The notes: a model not told the origin generated them from the sequence alone. A DNA stretch of 64,000 bases from Nostoc linckia FACHB-104 (GCF_014696615.1 NZ_JACJQJ010000033.1:16787-80786); one strand, 5' to 3'. Positions 26,844 through 37,082 are shown, counted from the stretch's first letter. A program made the numbers and translations.

Positions 26844-26884
26844 GGATTGGGGGACTGGGGACTGGGGACTGGTGACTGGGGATG
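26827..26884. repeat. GGGGTTAGGGTTTAGGG and GACTGGG tandem heptamers
   Basis: Telomere-like GGGTTAG units run on into GGGGACT/GGTGACT units. The block overlaps the last codons and stop of the M61 gene. Confidence 0.8.
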
Positions 26885-26924
26885 AGGGAGAAATGTTTTC
26901 ATAACTAGAATTCTTGCAAAAGTC

Positions 26925-26990
26925 GGGAAAAGGGGAAAGGGAGAAGGGTTGTGTATTTTCCCCTTCCCCTTTAACCTTTTCCCTTTTTCC
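26925..26990. repeat. Polypurine/polypyrimidine fold-back repeat, copy 2
   Basis: GGGAAAAGGGGAAAGGGAGAAGGG is mirrored by CCCCTTCCCCTTTAACC and TTTTCCCTTTTTCC around TTGTGTATTTT. It separates the M61 gene from the kinase and could act as a bidirectional terminator-like hairpin. Confidence 0.65.
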
Positions 26991-27083
26991 ACCTCTTGGC
27001 TATTTTCATGGAAACTGGTGGACTCAAATTTTGCTCAAGCAAATGGGGAACTCTAAATAAAGGTCATCTTTAAAAAGAGTGCT

Positions 27084-28946
27084 ATGAGTTTGCAAACTAA
27101 TGGTTCAGATTTACCACCAGTTTCTCATGATACAACTACCCTACAGCCAAGCCGCAAAGGGTGGTTGTCAACGATAGTTAATGGTCTAAGTATTGGTAAT
27201 AAAATTAAACTAGGTTACGCTCTGGCGCTGGGTGTAGGAATTTTCGGAACTACGGTTGGGTTAGTTTTGGGCGATCGCTATCAGCAGCGGGCGTTGGACA
27301 AGGAAGAAAATGCCTTTATAGAACTTAATTTACTCTATCGTTTACAGACCAGTATTCTTCAGACTCGCACGCATCAACAACAACTAATTCCCTTAGTAGG
27401 AAAGCCTGAATTATACAAAGAGGAATATAGCCATATTATTCATCTACATGGCCCAGAGATTAAGCAAGTTTGGTCACAACTGGAAAGCTATACAAAAACC
27501 TTGAATTATGTAAAGAAAAATCATACTGATCACATCCCTCAATTGCTCAAAACCTATGATGGTGTTCCACACACTTACTTGAAGCAGCTTGATATTTTAT
27601 TCCAGCAAATTGATTTATCACCAATAACCGCAGAAAAAATTGTTAGCACACAACAACAATTGTTGAAGTTTACTAATAGTGAATTAGCACTTAAATTTGA
27701 TGGCATTTCTGATGAACTTGTCACCGTAATTAATGCTTCTTATGAAGACTTAAAAACTGCCACTAGTGAGTTTAATACAGCAGAAAAAATGCGGCTCCAA
27801 ATCATACTTGTTAGCATCTTGTTATCAGTGGCGATCGCAGCGCTGTTAGCGGGGTTAACGAGTCGCACCATTACTCGTCCTGTTAAAGCCTTGACAAATA
27901 TGGCACAACAGGTTACTCAAGAGTCCAATTTTGATTTGCAAATCCCTGTGACAGCAACAGATGAAATTGGGATACTGAGTGATAGTTTTAATCAAGTTTT
28001 ACAAAAAGTCAAAAGCCTACTAGAAGAGCAAAAAGCCGCAGCTATCCGTCAGCAGCAACTACAAGAAGCCCAGCTAGTTCAAAGTGAGAAAATGTCTAGC
28101 TTAGGACGAATGGTAGCTGGTGTTGCTCATGAAATTAACAATCCAGTGAATTTTATCTACGGTAATTTAGAACCAGCTATTAATCATGTAGATGATTTAT
28201 TAGAACTGTTGCGAATTTATTCCCAAGAAATTCCTCATCCACCTCTAGCAGTGCAAGATTATGCTGATGAAATTGATGTGGAATTTGTGGAAGAAGATTT
28301 ACCTAAAGTTTTGCAGTCAATGAAATTTGGTGCTGATCGCGTGCGTCAAATTGTGTTGAGTTTAAAAAACTTCTCTCGTCTAGAAGAAGCACAAGCCCAT
28401 AGCGTAAATTTACACGAATGTATTGATAGTACGCTCTTGATTCTGAATAACCGCATCAAAAAAGGGATTACAGTTGAGCGTAATTATGGAGATATTCCCG
28501 AGATTGAAGGTTTTGCTGGTTCACTGTATCAGGTATTCATGAATATCCTCAACAATGCGTTAGATGCATTGGAAGAAAAAGATCATACTCCAGAACCACC
28601 AAAAATTGCGATCGCTACTGAACGCCAAGACAATAACTCTGTAGTTGTCCGCATTATAGATAATGGTTCTGGTATTCCCCTAGAAAATCAAGCAAAAATT
28701 TTTGAAACTTTCTTTACCACAAAACCCAGGGGTGTGGGTACAGGAATGGGACTTTCAATTAGTTATCAAATTGTCGTTGAAAAACACCAAGGACAATTAA
28801 CCTGTAAATCAGAGGTGGGTAAGGGAACAGAATTTATGATTTCCCTTCCCATTCGCTTACAAACTGCTGAAGTATCATCTTTAAAGAGTAGTTCGAGTAT
28901 ATATCCCAGTTGTGAACTATCTCCTGTAAAAATTAATTTCGGATAG
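27084..28946 (+). CDS. Membrane sensor histidine kinase with HAMP domain
   Basis: 620 residues. The first membrane segment is at about 44-63, then an extracytoplasmic helical sensor (about 65-235, like four-helix-bundle modules; ligand unknown), a second segment (about 236-258), HAMP (SRTITRPVKALTNMAQQV...DEIGILSDSFNQVL), a coiled coil, and HisKA with the phospho-acceptor His at about 349 in [18 protein letters not shown]. The ATPase has NILNNALDAL, DNGSGI and [12 protein letters not shown]. The kinase core is close to that of the ethylene-receptor-like kinase at 31910. No response regulator adjoins, so the partner is unknown. The gene starts at ATG 27084 and ends in a clear terminator. Confidence 0.94.
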   Translation: MSLQTNGSDLPPVSHDTTTLQPSRKGWLSTIVNGLSIGNKIKLGYALALGVGIFGTTVGLVLGDRYQQRALDKEENAFIELNLLYRLQTSILQTRTHQQQLIPLVGKPELYKEEYSHIIHLHGPEIKQVWSQLESYTKTLNYVKKNHTDHIPQLLKTYDGVPHTYLKQLDILFQQIDLSPITAEKIVSTQQQLLKFTNSELALKFDGISDELVTVINASYEDLKTATSEFNTAEKMRLQIILVSILLSVAIAALLAGLTSRTITRPVKALTNMAQQVTQESNFDLQIPVTATDEIGILSDSFNQVLQKVKSLLEEQKAAAIRQQQLQEAQLVQSEKMSSLGRMVAGVAHEINNPVNFIYGNLEPAINHVDDLLELLRIYSQEIPHPPLAVQDYADEIDVEFVEEDLPKVLQSMKFGADRVRQIVLSLKNFSRLEEAQAHSVNLHECIDSTLLILNNRIKKGITVERNYGDIPEIEGFAGSLYQVFMNILNNALDALEEKDHTPEPPKIAIATERQDNNSVVVRIIDNGSGIPLENQAKIFETFFTTKPRGVGTGMGLSISYQIVVEKHQGQLTCKSEVGKGTEFMISLPIRLQTAEVSSLKSSSSIYPSCELSPVKINFG

Positions 28947-29043
28947 ATTAACAGTTTCAAAAAATTATGCGAACAATACATGAATTTAATGCTCATATGT
29001 GCGCGCTTTGACGAATTATTCATGTGTTGCTTAGGGTGTAACT

Positions 29044-29067
29044 ACTCAACTTTATTGAGTTTTTTTA
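29044..29067 (+). terminator. Intrinsic terminator after the HAMP kinase
   Basis: ACTCAA and TTGAGT pair around CTTTA and are followed by seven Ts, 98 bases after the kinase stop. The stem is short (6 bp) but the T-run is strong. Confidence 0.7.
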
Positions 29068-29239
29068 TAATTCTTCTTCTACTCAAATATAGTTTTGGTT
29101 GGTTATAACAGAACAGCAGGCTTTGGTAAGCAAGGCTACTGGTATGAATCAATAGTATAGAAAAAATACTGAGATTAGATAGCTGGCAACAGCTTAATTA
29201 GCCAATTCAGCCCTATTTTCTGTCAACAGGAGCATTTAG

Positions 29240-30310
29240 ATGCCAAGGGAAACGACATATCTAGAGCTTTCGGATGGTAAGTCACATAAGTTCTATGAAG
29301 TCACAATCAATGATGTAGAGGTAACGGTACGCTATGGCCGAATTGGGGATGCTGGTAAAACGACTGTGACATCCTATGATACTTCTGAAAAAGCGCAGGC
29401 AGAAGCTAGCAAACTCGTTAATTCTAAGCTGAAAAAAGGCTATGAACGGGCACAAAAAGGCGATCGCAATAAGCAACCAATTTCTCGAAGCGATCGCCGT
29501 TTGGCTCGGTTAAATCATTTGCGACGTACTGGCTGGAAACCTTTGATTAAGCCTGCTCTTGATGCTCCCTTTGCATCTAAATATCTGGGCAAACCTTGGC
29601 TAAGTCCTGGTAAAAATCATCCTCATTGCCCTCGTTGTGGCGGTTCTCTCAACTTTCATTTTCAACTGAATTTGGAAGAATTACCTGAAAGTTTGCAAGG
29701 TAAATTAGGGACTGGACTATTTCAACTGTTTACCTGCTTCACCTGCTACTTACACTTCCCTGAAGCAGTGGCACTTCCTGAAGCTGCAAAATCAACACCA
29801 TTAGAGCCGGAAATTAATGCAGAAGATGCCGCAAACCTCAGTAAATGGGCACCCTCTGTAATTCGCAATGGTTTTGATGAGTTTCATGGTCGTTATATGC
29901 TGCAAATTATCGGATGGCAACCCTTTGATGACTATCCTTTTTATGAAGAAGCACAGGAAACATACGGCACAGAATACAGCGAATACGAAGAAATGCTCAT
30001 CTTCCATGTTGATGAAAATGACTGTGAATACTACGATGAAGACGACCCCGACAGACCAACACCAATAGATATTCAATTATCTTGGAATAGAACAGCAGAT
30101 AAGCTTTCCGGGTGGGGCTACTGGGGACAACAGTTAGAGCATCAATATTGTCGGATCTGCAATCAACCCATGCAATTGTTTTACCAATTAGGTCACGGTA
30201 TCGAATACGAAGGCAATACTGGATTGGATTACGATACGGATAATCTATTGCTAATACTTCAGTGCGCCGAACACAAAGATGAATTTAGTTGTTATGGTAG
30301 TGCCTTTTAG
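29240..30310 (+). CDS. WGR-domain protein with zinc-ribbon and DUF1963-like part
   Basis: 356 residues. Residues 1-75 form a WGR domain (YLELSDGKSHKFYEVTI then VRYGRIGDAGKTTV), known from PARPs and bacterial nucleic-acid-binding proteins. The rest has a CPRCGG zinc-ribbon knuckle near 135, a second Cys pair (CFTC), a strongly acidic middle, and SGWGYWGQQLEHQYCRICNQPMQLFYQLG, like the end of DUF1963/YwqG proteins. Soluble, no signal peptide. An AGG lies 8-10 bases before the ATG. It is followed by a small membrane protein and a DUF6745-like protein on the same strand, and may form a functional group with them. The function is unknown; recognition or repair of nucleic acid is a guess from WGR. 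Confidence 0.8.
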   Translation: MPRETTYLELSDGKSHKFYEVTINDVEVTVRYGRIGDAGKTTVTSYDTSEKAQAEASKLVNSKLKKGYERAQKGDRNKQPISRSDRRLARLNHLRRTGWKPLIKPALDAPFASKYLGKPWLSPGKNHPHCPRCGGSLNFHFQLNLEELPESLQGKLGTGLFQLFTCFTCYLHFPEAVALPEAAKSTPLEPEINAEDAANLSKWAPSVIRNGFDEFHGRYMLQIIGWQPFDDYPFYEEAQETYGTEYSEYEEMLIFHVDENDCEYYDEDDPDRPTPIDIQLSWNRTADKLSGWGYWGQQLEHQYCRICNQPMQLFYQLGHGIEYEGNTGLDYDTDNLLLILQCAEHKDEFSCYGSAF

Positions 30311-30394
30311 TCAATAGTTATTTGTCATTTGAGGTTTGTAATTTCTACTGTATTTCCTCAATTTCCTCTGATTTTTTATTAACAATAAATAACT

Positions 30395-30736
30395 ATGCAT
30401 ACAGGTGCGATCGCTGTATTACTGTTGCTGTTTTTGGTGCCGTTTTTTTGGGTTAGTTATCAGACATTGATGAGATTTGGCTGGACATGGATGTTGCTAT
30501 TGTTACCCATCGCCTGGTTAGTTGGGGTGTTTGTAGGAGCGATCGCAGCTTTGTGTATGACTGGAATACTTGAATGGCTAAGTAATCTCAATCAGCCACC
30601 TGCCGAATCGGGGTCAATGGGTGGGGTGGCTTGGCTTGGCATTTGGTTGGTTATAGCGTTGATAACTAGCCCTCTGTTTGCGGCTCTATCTACTTGGCTA
30701 ACTGCAAATTTCCTATTGCCAGCATTTAGGAGATAG
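30395..30736 (+). CDS. Small membrane protein of unknown function
   Basis: 113 residues with three predicted membrane helices (about 4-24, 28-60 and 80-107) and few charged residues. No family is recognised. It lies 84 bases after the WGR gene and its stop is 2 bases from the next ATG, so it is translationally coupled to the DUF6745-like gene. Start chosen: ATG 30395, following a poor ribosome site; the frame contains two HIP1 octamers typical of the genome. Confidence 0.65.
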   Translation: MHTGAIAVLLLLFLVPFFWVSYQTLMRFGWTWMLLLLPIAWLVGVFVGAIAALCMTGILEWLSNLNQPPAESGSMGGVAWLGIWLVIALITSPLFAALSTWLTANFLLPAFRR

Positions 30737-30738
30737 TT

Positions 30739-31752
30739 ATGATTGAAAATCTGGCATTTTCACAAAAAGAACTCATTATCTCTCAAACTCAATCTGAGTG
30801 GCGCAATATTAGCAGCACGCCTTTGGATTTAGAGCAAGCAACAATTGCGATTCAAGCATTGTATAAATTTGCCGGATTAGCCCAACCAGAAATCCAGTTT
30901 GTTGAGAGTCCCGCAGCAGCTAGAGAGCAGGTTGAGCAAGAAAGTACACAGTCTGACTGTCTACTACCTGAGTTATGGGATTTGTTGCGTGAGGATTTGT
31001 GGCGATCGCTATCTCGCAGCTTAGGAACATTACAATCTGAGTTAACCCACCGCATCAGAAATCCGCTGGTTGAGCTATGGGAACGCTCTTTTCAGCGCAT
31101 TATGTTGGATGCCTTGCATGGAATTTTGAGCGATTCTTTAGTAGATTGTCTGTTACCAGAATGGGGTATTTGCTGGGCAGCGATGTTTGCAGCAGCACAT
31201 CGGCTGGGAGTGCCGCTAGAAAAAGACAAATACAATCTGTTTTGCAACTATATGCGACAGGTTGCTTGGATGTTTCCTTACGAGGGAGTGGCGATCGCAA
31301 TTTTGCGTCCTCAAATTCGCTGGAATAGTGCCGGGGAAATTCATGGCGAAGGTATTCCCGCAATTGAGTTTCCTGATGGCTTTGGTGTCTATGCTTATCG
31401 AGGAATCAATCTGCCAGAAGAGTATGGCAAACTCCACCCAAAAAACTGGCGAGCCGAGTGGTTACTAGAACAACGAAATGCAGAACTGCGGCGGGTTTTG
31501 ATTCAAGGTATTGGCTACGATCGCATTTGCCAAGATTTGCAAGCGAAGGAATGCGATCGCTGGCAAGAGTACACTTTACTGCAAATCGAGTCTGAGATTG
31601 ATGTTGAACCGATACATCTACTAAAAATGACTTGTCCTAGCACAAATTTTATTCATGTGCTGCGAGTACCACCAGATATCAGTTCTGCCCGTGAAGCTAT
31701 TCGCTGGGTAAATTGGGGAATTGACCCCACAGAGTTTGCAGTTCAAAGCTGA
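30739..31752 (+). CDS. DUF6745-like protein of unknown function
   Basis: 337 soluble residues. The C-terminal half shows GEIHGEGIPAIEFPDGFGVYAYRGINLPEEYG, which resembles the hallmark of DUF6745 (a short repeat in which the text G..H.E.GPA, DG..vy..hGv..P occurs), and the middle has the CLLPEWGICWAAMFAAAHRLG helix. I know of no biochemical role for this family. ATG 30739 follows AGGAGATAGTT, a good ribosome site. Last gene of the WGR-small membrane protein-DUF6745 set. Family assignment is from motif memory and should be treated as moderate. Confidence 0.6.
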   Translation: MIENLAFSQKELIISQTQSEWRNISSTPLDLEQATIAIQALYKFAGLAQPEIQFVESPAAAREQVEQESTQSDCLLPELWDLLREDLWRSLSRSLGTLQSELTHRIRNPLVELWERSFQRIMLDALHGILSDSLVDCLLPEWGICWAAMFAAAHRLGVPLEKDKYNLFCNYMRQVAWMFPYEGVAIAILRPQIRWNSAGEIHGEGIPAIEFPDGFGVYAYRGINLPEEYGKLHPKNWRAEWLLEQRNAELRRVLIQGIGYDRICQDLQAKECDRWQEYTLLQIESEIDVEPIHLLKMTCPSTNFIHVLRVPPDISSAREAIRWVNWGIDPTEFAVQS

Positions 31753-31909
31753 TGTGATGCTGCTATGAGGCGATAAATTTCATCCTCAAAGTTCAAATTT
31801 CGGCAAAAATTATGCTTCAAAACGTTCAACCCTTTCTCCTGCAAAGAAGCTAGGTGTAGCTTGCTCTGCGGCAGTGTATAGGGAATTCACAATTCACAAT
31901 TCAACTATT

Positions 31910-34369
31910 ATGATGTTCGGATTTTTTCACTATCCTTCCCATGTAAACAGTTTTATTCCTCATGGGCATTGTTATCTCTGGAAAACAGGACTAGTGTGGC
32001 TCCACATTATTTCTGATGCGACAATCGCCCTGGCTTATTATTCTATTCCTCTGCTACTGCTTTACCTAATTTCTAAACGCAAAGATGTTCCTTTTAATGG
32101 AGTTTTTCTCTTATTTAGTGCTTTTATCCTTGCCTGTGGTACTGGACATTGGATGGAAATTTGGACGCTTTGGCATCCTGATTACTGGATTACAGGCGTT
32201 TTAAAAGCTTTTACGGCAATTATTTCCATATATACAGCATTTACATTAATTCACCTCATCCCTCAGGCTCTAACACTACCGAGTCCGGCTCAGTTAAAAG
32301 CTATCAATAGAGACCTTTCGCATGAAATTATCGAGCGTATCAAAACGGAACAAGCCTTACTACGCATTAGTAAGGCTGTGGAAAGCGTCAGTGATGCTAT
32401 TGGGATAGCAGATGTTACAGGTCAGTCAATTTATCAAAATCCTGCCTTTATTAATTTGTTCGGTTATACAGTTGACGCACTAAATGCAGCTGGTGGGCCA
32501 GTAGCGGTATACAACAACCCAGCACAAGCACAAAGTGTCTTAACTACTATTGGTAACGGTCAATCTTGGCGTGGTGAAATCACTATGCAAGATGCTAGTG
32601 GTAAAACAATGCAAATCGATTTACGGGCAGATGCTATTAAAGATCGGACTGGTAAAATTATTGCTTTAGTTGGTGTCCATACAGATATTACTGAGCGTAA
32701 GCAAGCAGAAGCGCAACTACAAACTGCTCAACAGTTTATGTGTTCTGTGATCCAAGCCATGCCTATAGCAGTCTTTGTTAAAGATGCTACTGACCTGCGA
32801 TTTGTTTTATGCAATCGAGCAGCTCAAGAGTTGGTTGGTGTCAGCGCTGATGAAATTTTGGGTAATACCGATTATGATTTATTTCCTCCACAAGAAGCTG
32901 ATTTTTTTACCCAGCGAGATCAAGAAGCTCTAACTAGCAAAAAAGTTGTAGAAATTCCTGAAGAGATAGTTCACCCAAACAGTGGCGAAACCCGCATTTT
33001 GCGTATTAGAAAAACTCCCATTATCGATTCTCAAGGTCAGCCCAAATATTTGCTAGTAATTCGAGAAGATATCACAGAGCAGAAACAAATCCAGGCTGCA
33101 CTCACAGCCAGTGAAGCAAAGTTCCGTAGCTTGGTAGAAAATGCTAACGATGCAATTTATGCCATGACACTTGATGGCATATTTAATTATCTTTCTCCCA
33201 ACTTTACGCGTATGTTTGGATATGAAATCTCAGAATTTTTGGGGCAATCTTTCATACCGATGATTCATTCAGAGGATGTGCAAAATTGTATGGAGTTTTT
33301 TCACAAAGTTACCCAAACAGGTAAAAAACAAGCTGGACTTGAGGTAAGAGTTAAACGCAAGAATGGCACCTATGGCTGGATTACATCCAACACTTCCCCT
33401 GTAATTGATACTAATCAACAGGTTGTCAGTTTTCAAGGTATCATTCGCGATATTACTGCCCGAAAACAAGCAGAAGCGCAACTCCAACAGCAAGCAATAG
33501 AACTAGCACAGACTCTCAAACAATTGCAAACTACTCAATCCCAACTCATCCAAAGCGAAAAAATGTCTTCTCTAGGTCAATTAGTAGCTGGAGTTGCCCA
33601 CGAAATCAATAATCCAGTTAGTTTTATTTATGGCAATCTAGCTCACGCTAACAACTATACTCACCAACTACTAAATCTAATTCAGCTTTATCAAAGCAAC
33701 TACCCAAATCCTGTAGGAGAAATTCAACAAGAAATTGAGGCTCTTGACCTTGATTTTTTAATAGATGACATACCAAAACTATTTTCTTCTATGGAAGCAG
33801 GTGCCGGGCGTATCCGTCAAATTGTGGATTCTCTGAGGACTTTCTCGCGACTAGACGAAGCTGAATTGAAATCAGTAGATATCCACAAAGGTATCGAAAG
33901 TACCTTGATGATTTTAGATCATCGCTTGAAACTAAAGCCCAACCAGCGACAAATTCAAGTTATTAAAGATTATGGTAATTTACCTTTAGTTGAGTGTTAT
34001 GCTGGGCCACTAAATCAAGTATTTTTAAATATTTTGGCAAATGCTTTAGATGCATTAGAAGATTCATTAATTCAAGGAAAACTTATACATAACCAGCCAC
34101 AAATTAGCATTTGTACTCAACAGCTACCTAGCAAACAAATAGTTATCCGCATCAGCGATAATGGCCCTGGGATTCCCGAACAAGTTAGGCAAAAGTTATT
34201 TGACCCGTTTTTTACTACCAAAGCTGTAGGTAAAGGTACTGGTTTAGGTTTATCTATTAGCTATCAAATTATTACTGAGCGACATGGTGGGTCGTTACAG
34301 TGTATTTCCTCACCAAATGAAGGAGCAGAATTTATCATTGAAATTCCAGTTGCACAGACGAATAAGTAA
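31910..34369 (+). CDS. Ethylene-receptor-like histidine kinase (ETR1-type membrane domain, 3 PAS)
   Basis: The N-terminal three-helix membrane domain carries every residue known to be essential for copper/ethylene binding in plant ETR1: D36 and Y43 in [15 protein letters not shown]73, C76 and H80 in [10 protein letters not shown] (numbered from ATG 31910), with the same 40-residue D-to-C spacing as ETR1 D25-C65. Three PAS domains follow (about 150-260, 270-395 and 400-520), then HisKA ([18 protein letters not shown], His at about 564) and HATPase ([26 protein letters not shown]). An in-frame GTG at 31874 would add 12 residues read from an ATTCACAATTCACA repeat; the ATG is preferred. Synechocystis SynEtr1 is a known cyanobacterial ethylene receptor; unlike it, this protein has no GAF photosensor. 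Confidence 0.93.
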   Translation: MMFGFFHYPSHVNSFIPHGHCYLWKTGLVWLHIISDATIALAYYSIPLLLLYLISKRKDVPFNGVFLLFSAFILACGTGHWMEIWTLWHPDYWITGVLKAFTAIISIYTAFTLIHLIPQALTLPSPAQLKAINRDLSHEIIERIKTEQALLRISKAVESVSDAIGIADVTGQSIYQNPAFINLFGYTVDALNAAGGPVAVYNNPAQAQSVLTTIGNGQSWRGEITMQDASGKTMQIDLRADAIKDRTGKIIALVGVHTDITERKQAEAQLQTAQQFMCSVIQAMPIAVFVKDATDLRFVLCNRAAQELVGVSADEILGNTDYDLFPPQEADFFTQRDQEALTSKKVVEIPEEIVHPNSGETRILRIRKTPIIDSQGQPKYLLVIREDITEQKQIQAALTASEAKFRSLVENANDAIYAMTLDGIFNYLSPNFTRMFGYEISEFLGQSFIPMIHSEDVQNCMEFFHKVTQTGKKQAGLEVRVKRKNGTYGWITSNTSPVIDTNQQVVSFQGIIRDITARKQAEAQLQQQAIELAQTLKQLQTTQSQLIQSEKMSSLGQLVAGVAHEINNPVSFIYGNLAHANNYTHQLLNLIQLYQSNYPNPVGEIQQEIEALDLDFLIDDIPKLFSSMEAGAGRIRQIVDSLRTFSRLDEAELKSVDIHKGIESTLMILDHRLKLKPNQRQIQVIKDYGNLPLVECYAGPLNQVFLNILANALDALEDSLIQGKLIHNQPQISICTQQLPSKQIVIRISDNGPGIPEQVRQKLFDPFFTTKAVGKGTGLGLSISYQIITERHGGSLQCISSPNEGAEFIIEIPVAQTNK

Positions 34370-34564
34370 TAAGTAGGGCGGTGGATTTAAAGATAAATAG
34401 TTAGGGCTGTCATTTGTCCTTTGTCCTTTGTTATTTGTCTTTCTCTGGATAAAAATATTACCTGCTATTCTGTTTGCTTAATTGAAAACCCATCTATAGA
34501 GCGTTAAACTATTAAAGCTCCATCCCTAATATGGTTATTAGTGTTTTTCGCATCATCAGGTGTT

Positions 34565-35602
34565 ATGAATAATCCCCTTTTAGACTACAATCCCAGTGGT
34601 GTTGGTGAAATTAATGGTAACCTCTTAGGTTTACCCTTCGATTACGAGTCTGCAAAATTGATTGTGTTTGCTGTGCCTTGGGAAGTCACAGTTTCTTATG
34701 GTGCAGGAACCGCCAACGGGCCGCAGCAGATTTTGGATGCATCGACTCAATTAGATTTATTTGATTTTGATAATCCTGATGGTTGGAAACAAGGAATTTT
34801 CATGATGGAAATTCCCCAAGATATTTTAGAAAAGAATGAATATTACCGAGGTTTAGCCGCAAAAATTATTGAACGCCTCGCCCAAGGGAAAACACTGGCA
34901 GATGCGCCAGATTTAACACCTGTGCTTACGGAAATTAATCAGGCTTCGCAACAAGTCAATCAATGGTTGTTTGAGAATTGCCAAAAAGCAATTAATGATG
35001 GTAAGCGAGTGGCAGTGATTGGGGGCGATCACAGTTCACCTTTAGGATATTTTCAGGCTTTAGCAGCTAAGTATCCTGAATATGGCATTTTACACTTAGA
35101 TGCCCACGCAGATTTACGGGATGCATACGAGGGATTTGAGTTTTCTCATGCGTCGATTATGTTCAACGCCATGAAAATACCGCAGATTACCAAGTTAGTG
35201 CAGGTGGCTTTGCGAGATATTTGCCACGATGAAGTGCAAATAATTGACGAATCGCGCGATCGCATTATTGCCTATTACGACCCAGCTATAAAACAAAAAC
35301 TCTATTCGGGAACAACTTGGATTGATTTGTGTCAAGAAATTGTCAGCCACTTACCGGAATTCGTTCACATCAGCTTTGATGTTGATGGTTTAGATCCTAA
35401 ACTCTGCCCAAGTACAGGGACTCCAGTTCCAGGTGGCTTGGAGTTAGAACAAGCGTTTTGCCTGTTCCGCGAATTGGTGAAGAGTGGCAGAAAAGTGATT
35501 GGCTTTGATGTCTGCGAAGTCGGTGATGCTGAGTGGGATGGTAATGTCGGGGCGCGAATCGTTTACAAATTAGCGAATTTCATGGATTTATCGTGGCGAT
35601 AA
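34565..35602 (+). CDS. Ureohydrolase, agmatinase/arginase family
   Basis: A binuclear metal enzyme that hydrolyses a guanidino compound to urea plus an amine. All metal-binding motifs are present: GGDHSSPLG, LHLDAHADLRDAYEG and SFDVDGLDP. The length of 345 is longer than typical agmatinase (about 300), with an extended N-terminus (LLDYNPSGVGEINGN). Annotation as agmatinase is common for these cyanobacterial proteins, but arginase, guanidinase and other activities occur in close relatives, so the substrate is left open. An in-frame GTG at 34541 adds 8 residues; ATG 34565 is preferred because the residues after it match the usual start of the family. Single gene. Confidence 0.85.
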   Translation: MNNPLLDYNPSGVGEINGNLLGLPFDYESAKLIVFAVPWEVTVSYGAGTANGPQQILDASTQLDLFDFDNPDGWKQGIFMMEIPQDILEKNEYYRGLAAKIIERLAQGKTLADAPDLTPVLTEINQASQQVNQWLFENCQKAINDGKRVAVIGGDHSSPLGYFQALAAKYPEYGILHLDAHADLRDAYEGFEFSHASIMFNAMKIPQITKLVQVALRDICHDEVQIIDESRDRIIAYYDPAIKQKLYSGTTWIDLCQEIVSHLPEFVHISFDVDGLDPKLCPSTGTPVPGGLELEQAFCLFRELVKSGRKVIGFDVCEVGDAEWDGNVGARIVYKLANFMDLSWR

Positions 35603-35887
35603 ATCAGACGATTGCGGGTATAAAATCCCCGGTCGGTTATCATATTTCACATAAAAAAACAACTGCCTTTGGGCAGATGCAAAAAGATTCCTGGGTCTGT
35701 CAGATTAAAAACGTGAACTCAAATTACACTCACTGGAGATGAGTTTTTCGGTTCTACTCACCCAATTTGCCAAGTTCGCGGCAATCAAAGTGAAAGTCAA
35801 TTGCAGATATCAAGGAAGAATTGTCTTCCTGAATCTCAAATAAAGTCCAAGTGACAAGGACTTTTGACTTCTGAACCATATACAGCT

Positions 35888-36979
35888 ATGAAAATCGCAC
35901 AAATCGCACCCCTGTGGGAACAAGTTCCGCCTGTAACCTACGGTGGAACAGAGCTTGTAGTGAGCCGTTTGACCGATGAACTGGTACGCAGAGGTCACGA
36001 AGTGACACTATTTGCATCTGGTGATTCTCAAACTCTAGCTCGTTTAGAAGCTGGAAGTCCGCGTGCTTTGCGTTTGGATACTAGCATTAAAGAACCCATT
36101 ATGTATGAACTCATGCATGTTGGGGAAGTTTTTCAACGCGCTGATGAATTCGATATTATCCACTCCCATGTTGGCGTTTGGTCGTTACCTTTAGCGAGTG
36201 TTGTTTCCACGCCAACAGTGCATACCTTGCATGGTATCTTTACCAACGACAATACTAAGGTATTCCGGCAGTACAAGACGCAACCATTTATCAGCATTAG
36301 TGATGCTCAACGGTTGTTAAACTTGAATTATGCTGCCACAGTTTATAACGGTATCAGCGTCGAAAAATTCCCATTTTTTGCTGAACCCCAAGATCCACCA
36401 TATTTAGCGTTCCTCGGACGCTTCTCACCCGAGAAAGGGCCACAACATGCGATCGCCATTGCCAAAAAGACAGGTTGGCGCTTAAAAATGGCTGGTAAAG
36501 TCGATGTAGTCGATAAAAAGTTTTTTGAAGAAGAAGTTGCGCCCCATATAGATGGTAAGCAAATAGAATTTTTAGGCGAAGTTAATCACGGACAAAAAGC
36601 TGAACTGTTGGGTAATGCAGCAGTTACTCTGTTCCCTATCACCTGGTGCGAACCCTTTGGGTTGGTGATGGCTGAATCTATGGCGACTGGTACACCAGTG
36701 ATCGCCATGAACATGGGTTCTGTGTCAGAAGTAATTGCTAATGGCGAGACTGGTTATGTTTGCCAAAGTTACGACGAAATGGCAGATATGATTCCTAAAG
36801 CTTTAAAACTCAGTCGCCAAAAATGCCGCGAACACGTCGAGACTAGATTTAGCGTCACCCAAATGGTTGATGGCTATGAAGCAGTCTACGAAAAAATCGT
36901 TGGCGATCGCAACTTCAGACATTGGTTCAATGCTGCGATCAGAAACTCTTTAGAATCTCTCACATCTTTAAAACGCTAG
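35888..36979 (+). CDS. GT4 family glycosyltransferase
   Basis: 363 residues with the two-domain GT-B fold. N-terminal domain: MKIAQIAPLWEQVPPVTYGGTELVVSRLTDEL, a glycine-rich acceptor-side loop. C-terminal domain: LAFLGRFSPEKGPQHAI, then the nucleotide-sugar motif ITWCEPFGLVMAESMATGTPVIA with the EX7E arrangement of retaining GT4 enzymes. The donor and acceptor are unknown; such single genes in cyanobacteria are linked to exopolysaccharide or glycolipid synthesis. The frame opens at TTG 35864, but the ATG at 35888 starts exactly at the conserved strand, so it is chosen. A terminator lies 74 bases after the stop. Confidence 0.9.
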   Translation: MKIAQIAPLWEQVPPVTYGGTELVVSRLTDELVRRGHEVTLFASGDSQTLARLEAGSPRALRLDTSIKEPIMYELMHVGEVFQRADEFDIIHSHVGVWSLPLASVVSTPTVHTLHGIFTNDNTKVFRQYKTQPFISISDAQRLLNLNYAATVYNGISVEKFPFFAEPQDPPYLAFLGRFSPEKGPQHAIAIAKKTGWRLKMAGKVDVVDKKFFEEEVAPHIDGKQIEFLGEVNHGQKAELLGNAAVTLFPITWCEPFGLVMAESMATGTPVIAMNMGSVSEVIANGETGYVCQSYDEMADMIPKALKLSRQKCREHVETRFSVTQMVDGYEAVYEKIVGDRNFRHWFNAAIRNSLESLTSLKR

Positions 36980-37052
36980 TCAGAAATTTCTGTTAGCAAA
37001 TCTTGCTTAGCTTTCAAACTTGCACAAACTAAAAAGTAATCAATCTACATCT

Positions 37053-37082
37053 GCTCCCCTAAGACGGGAGCTTTTATTTTTC
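37053..37082 (+). terminator. Intrinsic terminator after the GT4 gene
   Basis: GCTCCC and GGGAGC pair around CTAAGAC, followed by TTTTATTTTT. Confidence 0.85.

Noticed and set aside
34370..34564. Guanidine riboswitch before the ureohydrolase
   Set aside because: The leader is mostly GTCCTTT-type repeats and AT-rich DNA; no guanidine-I core motif was recognised.
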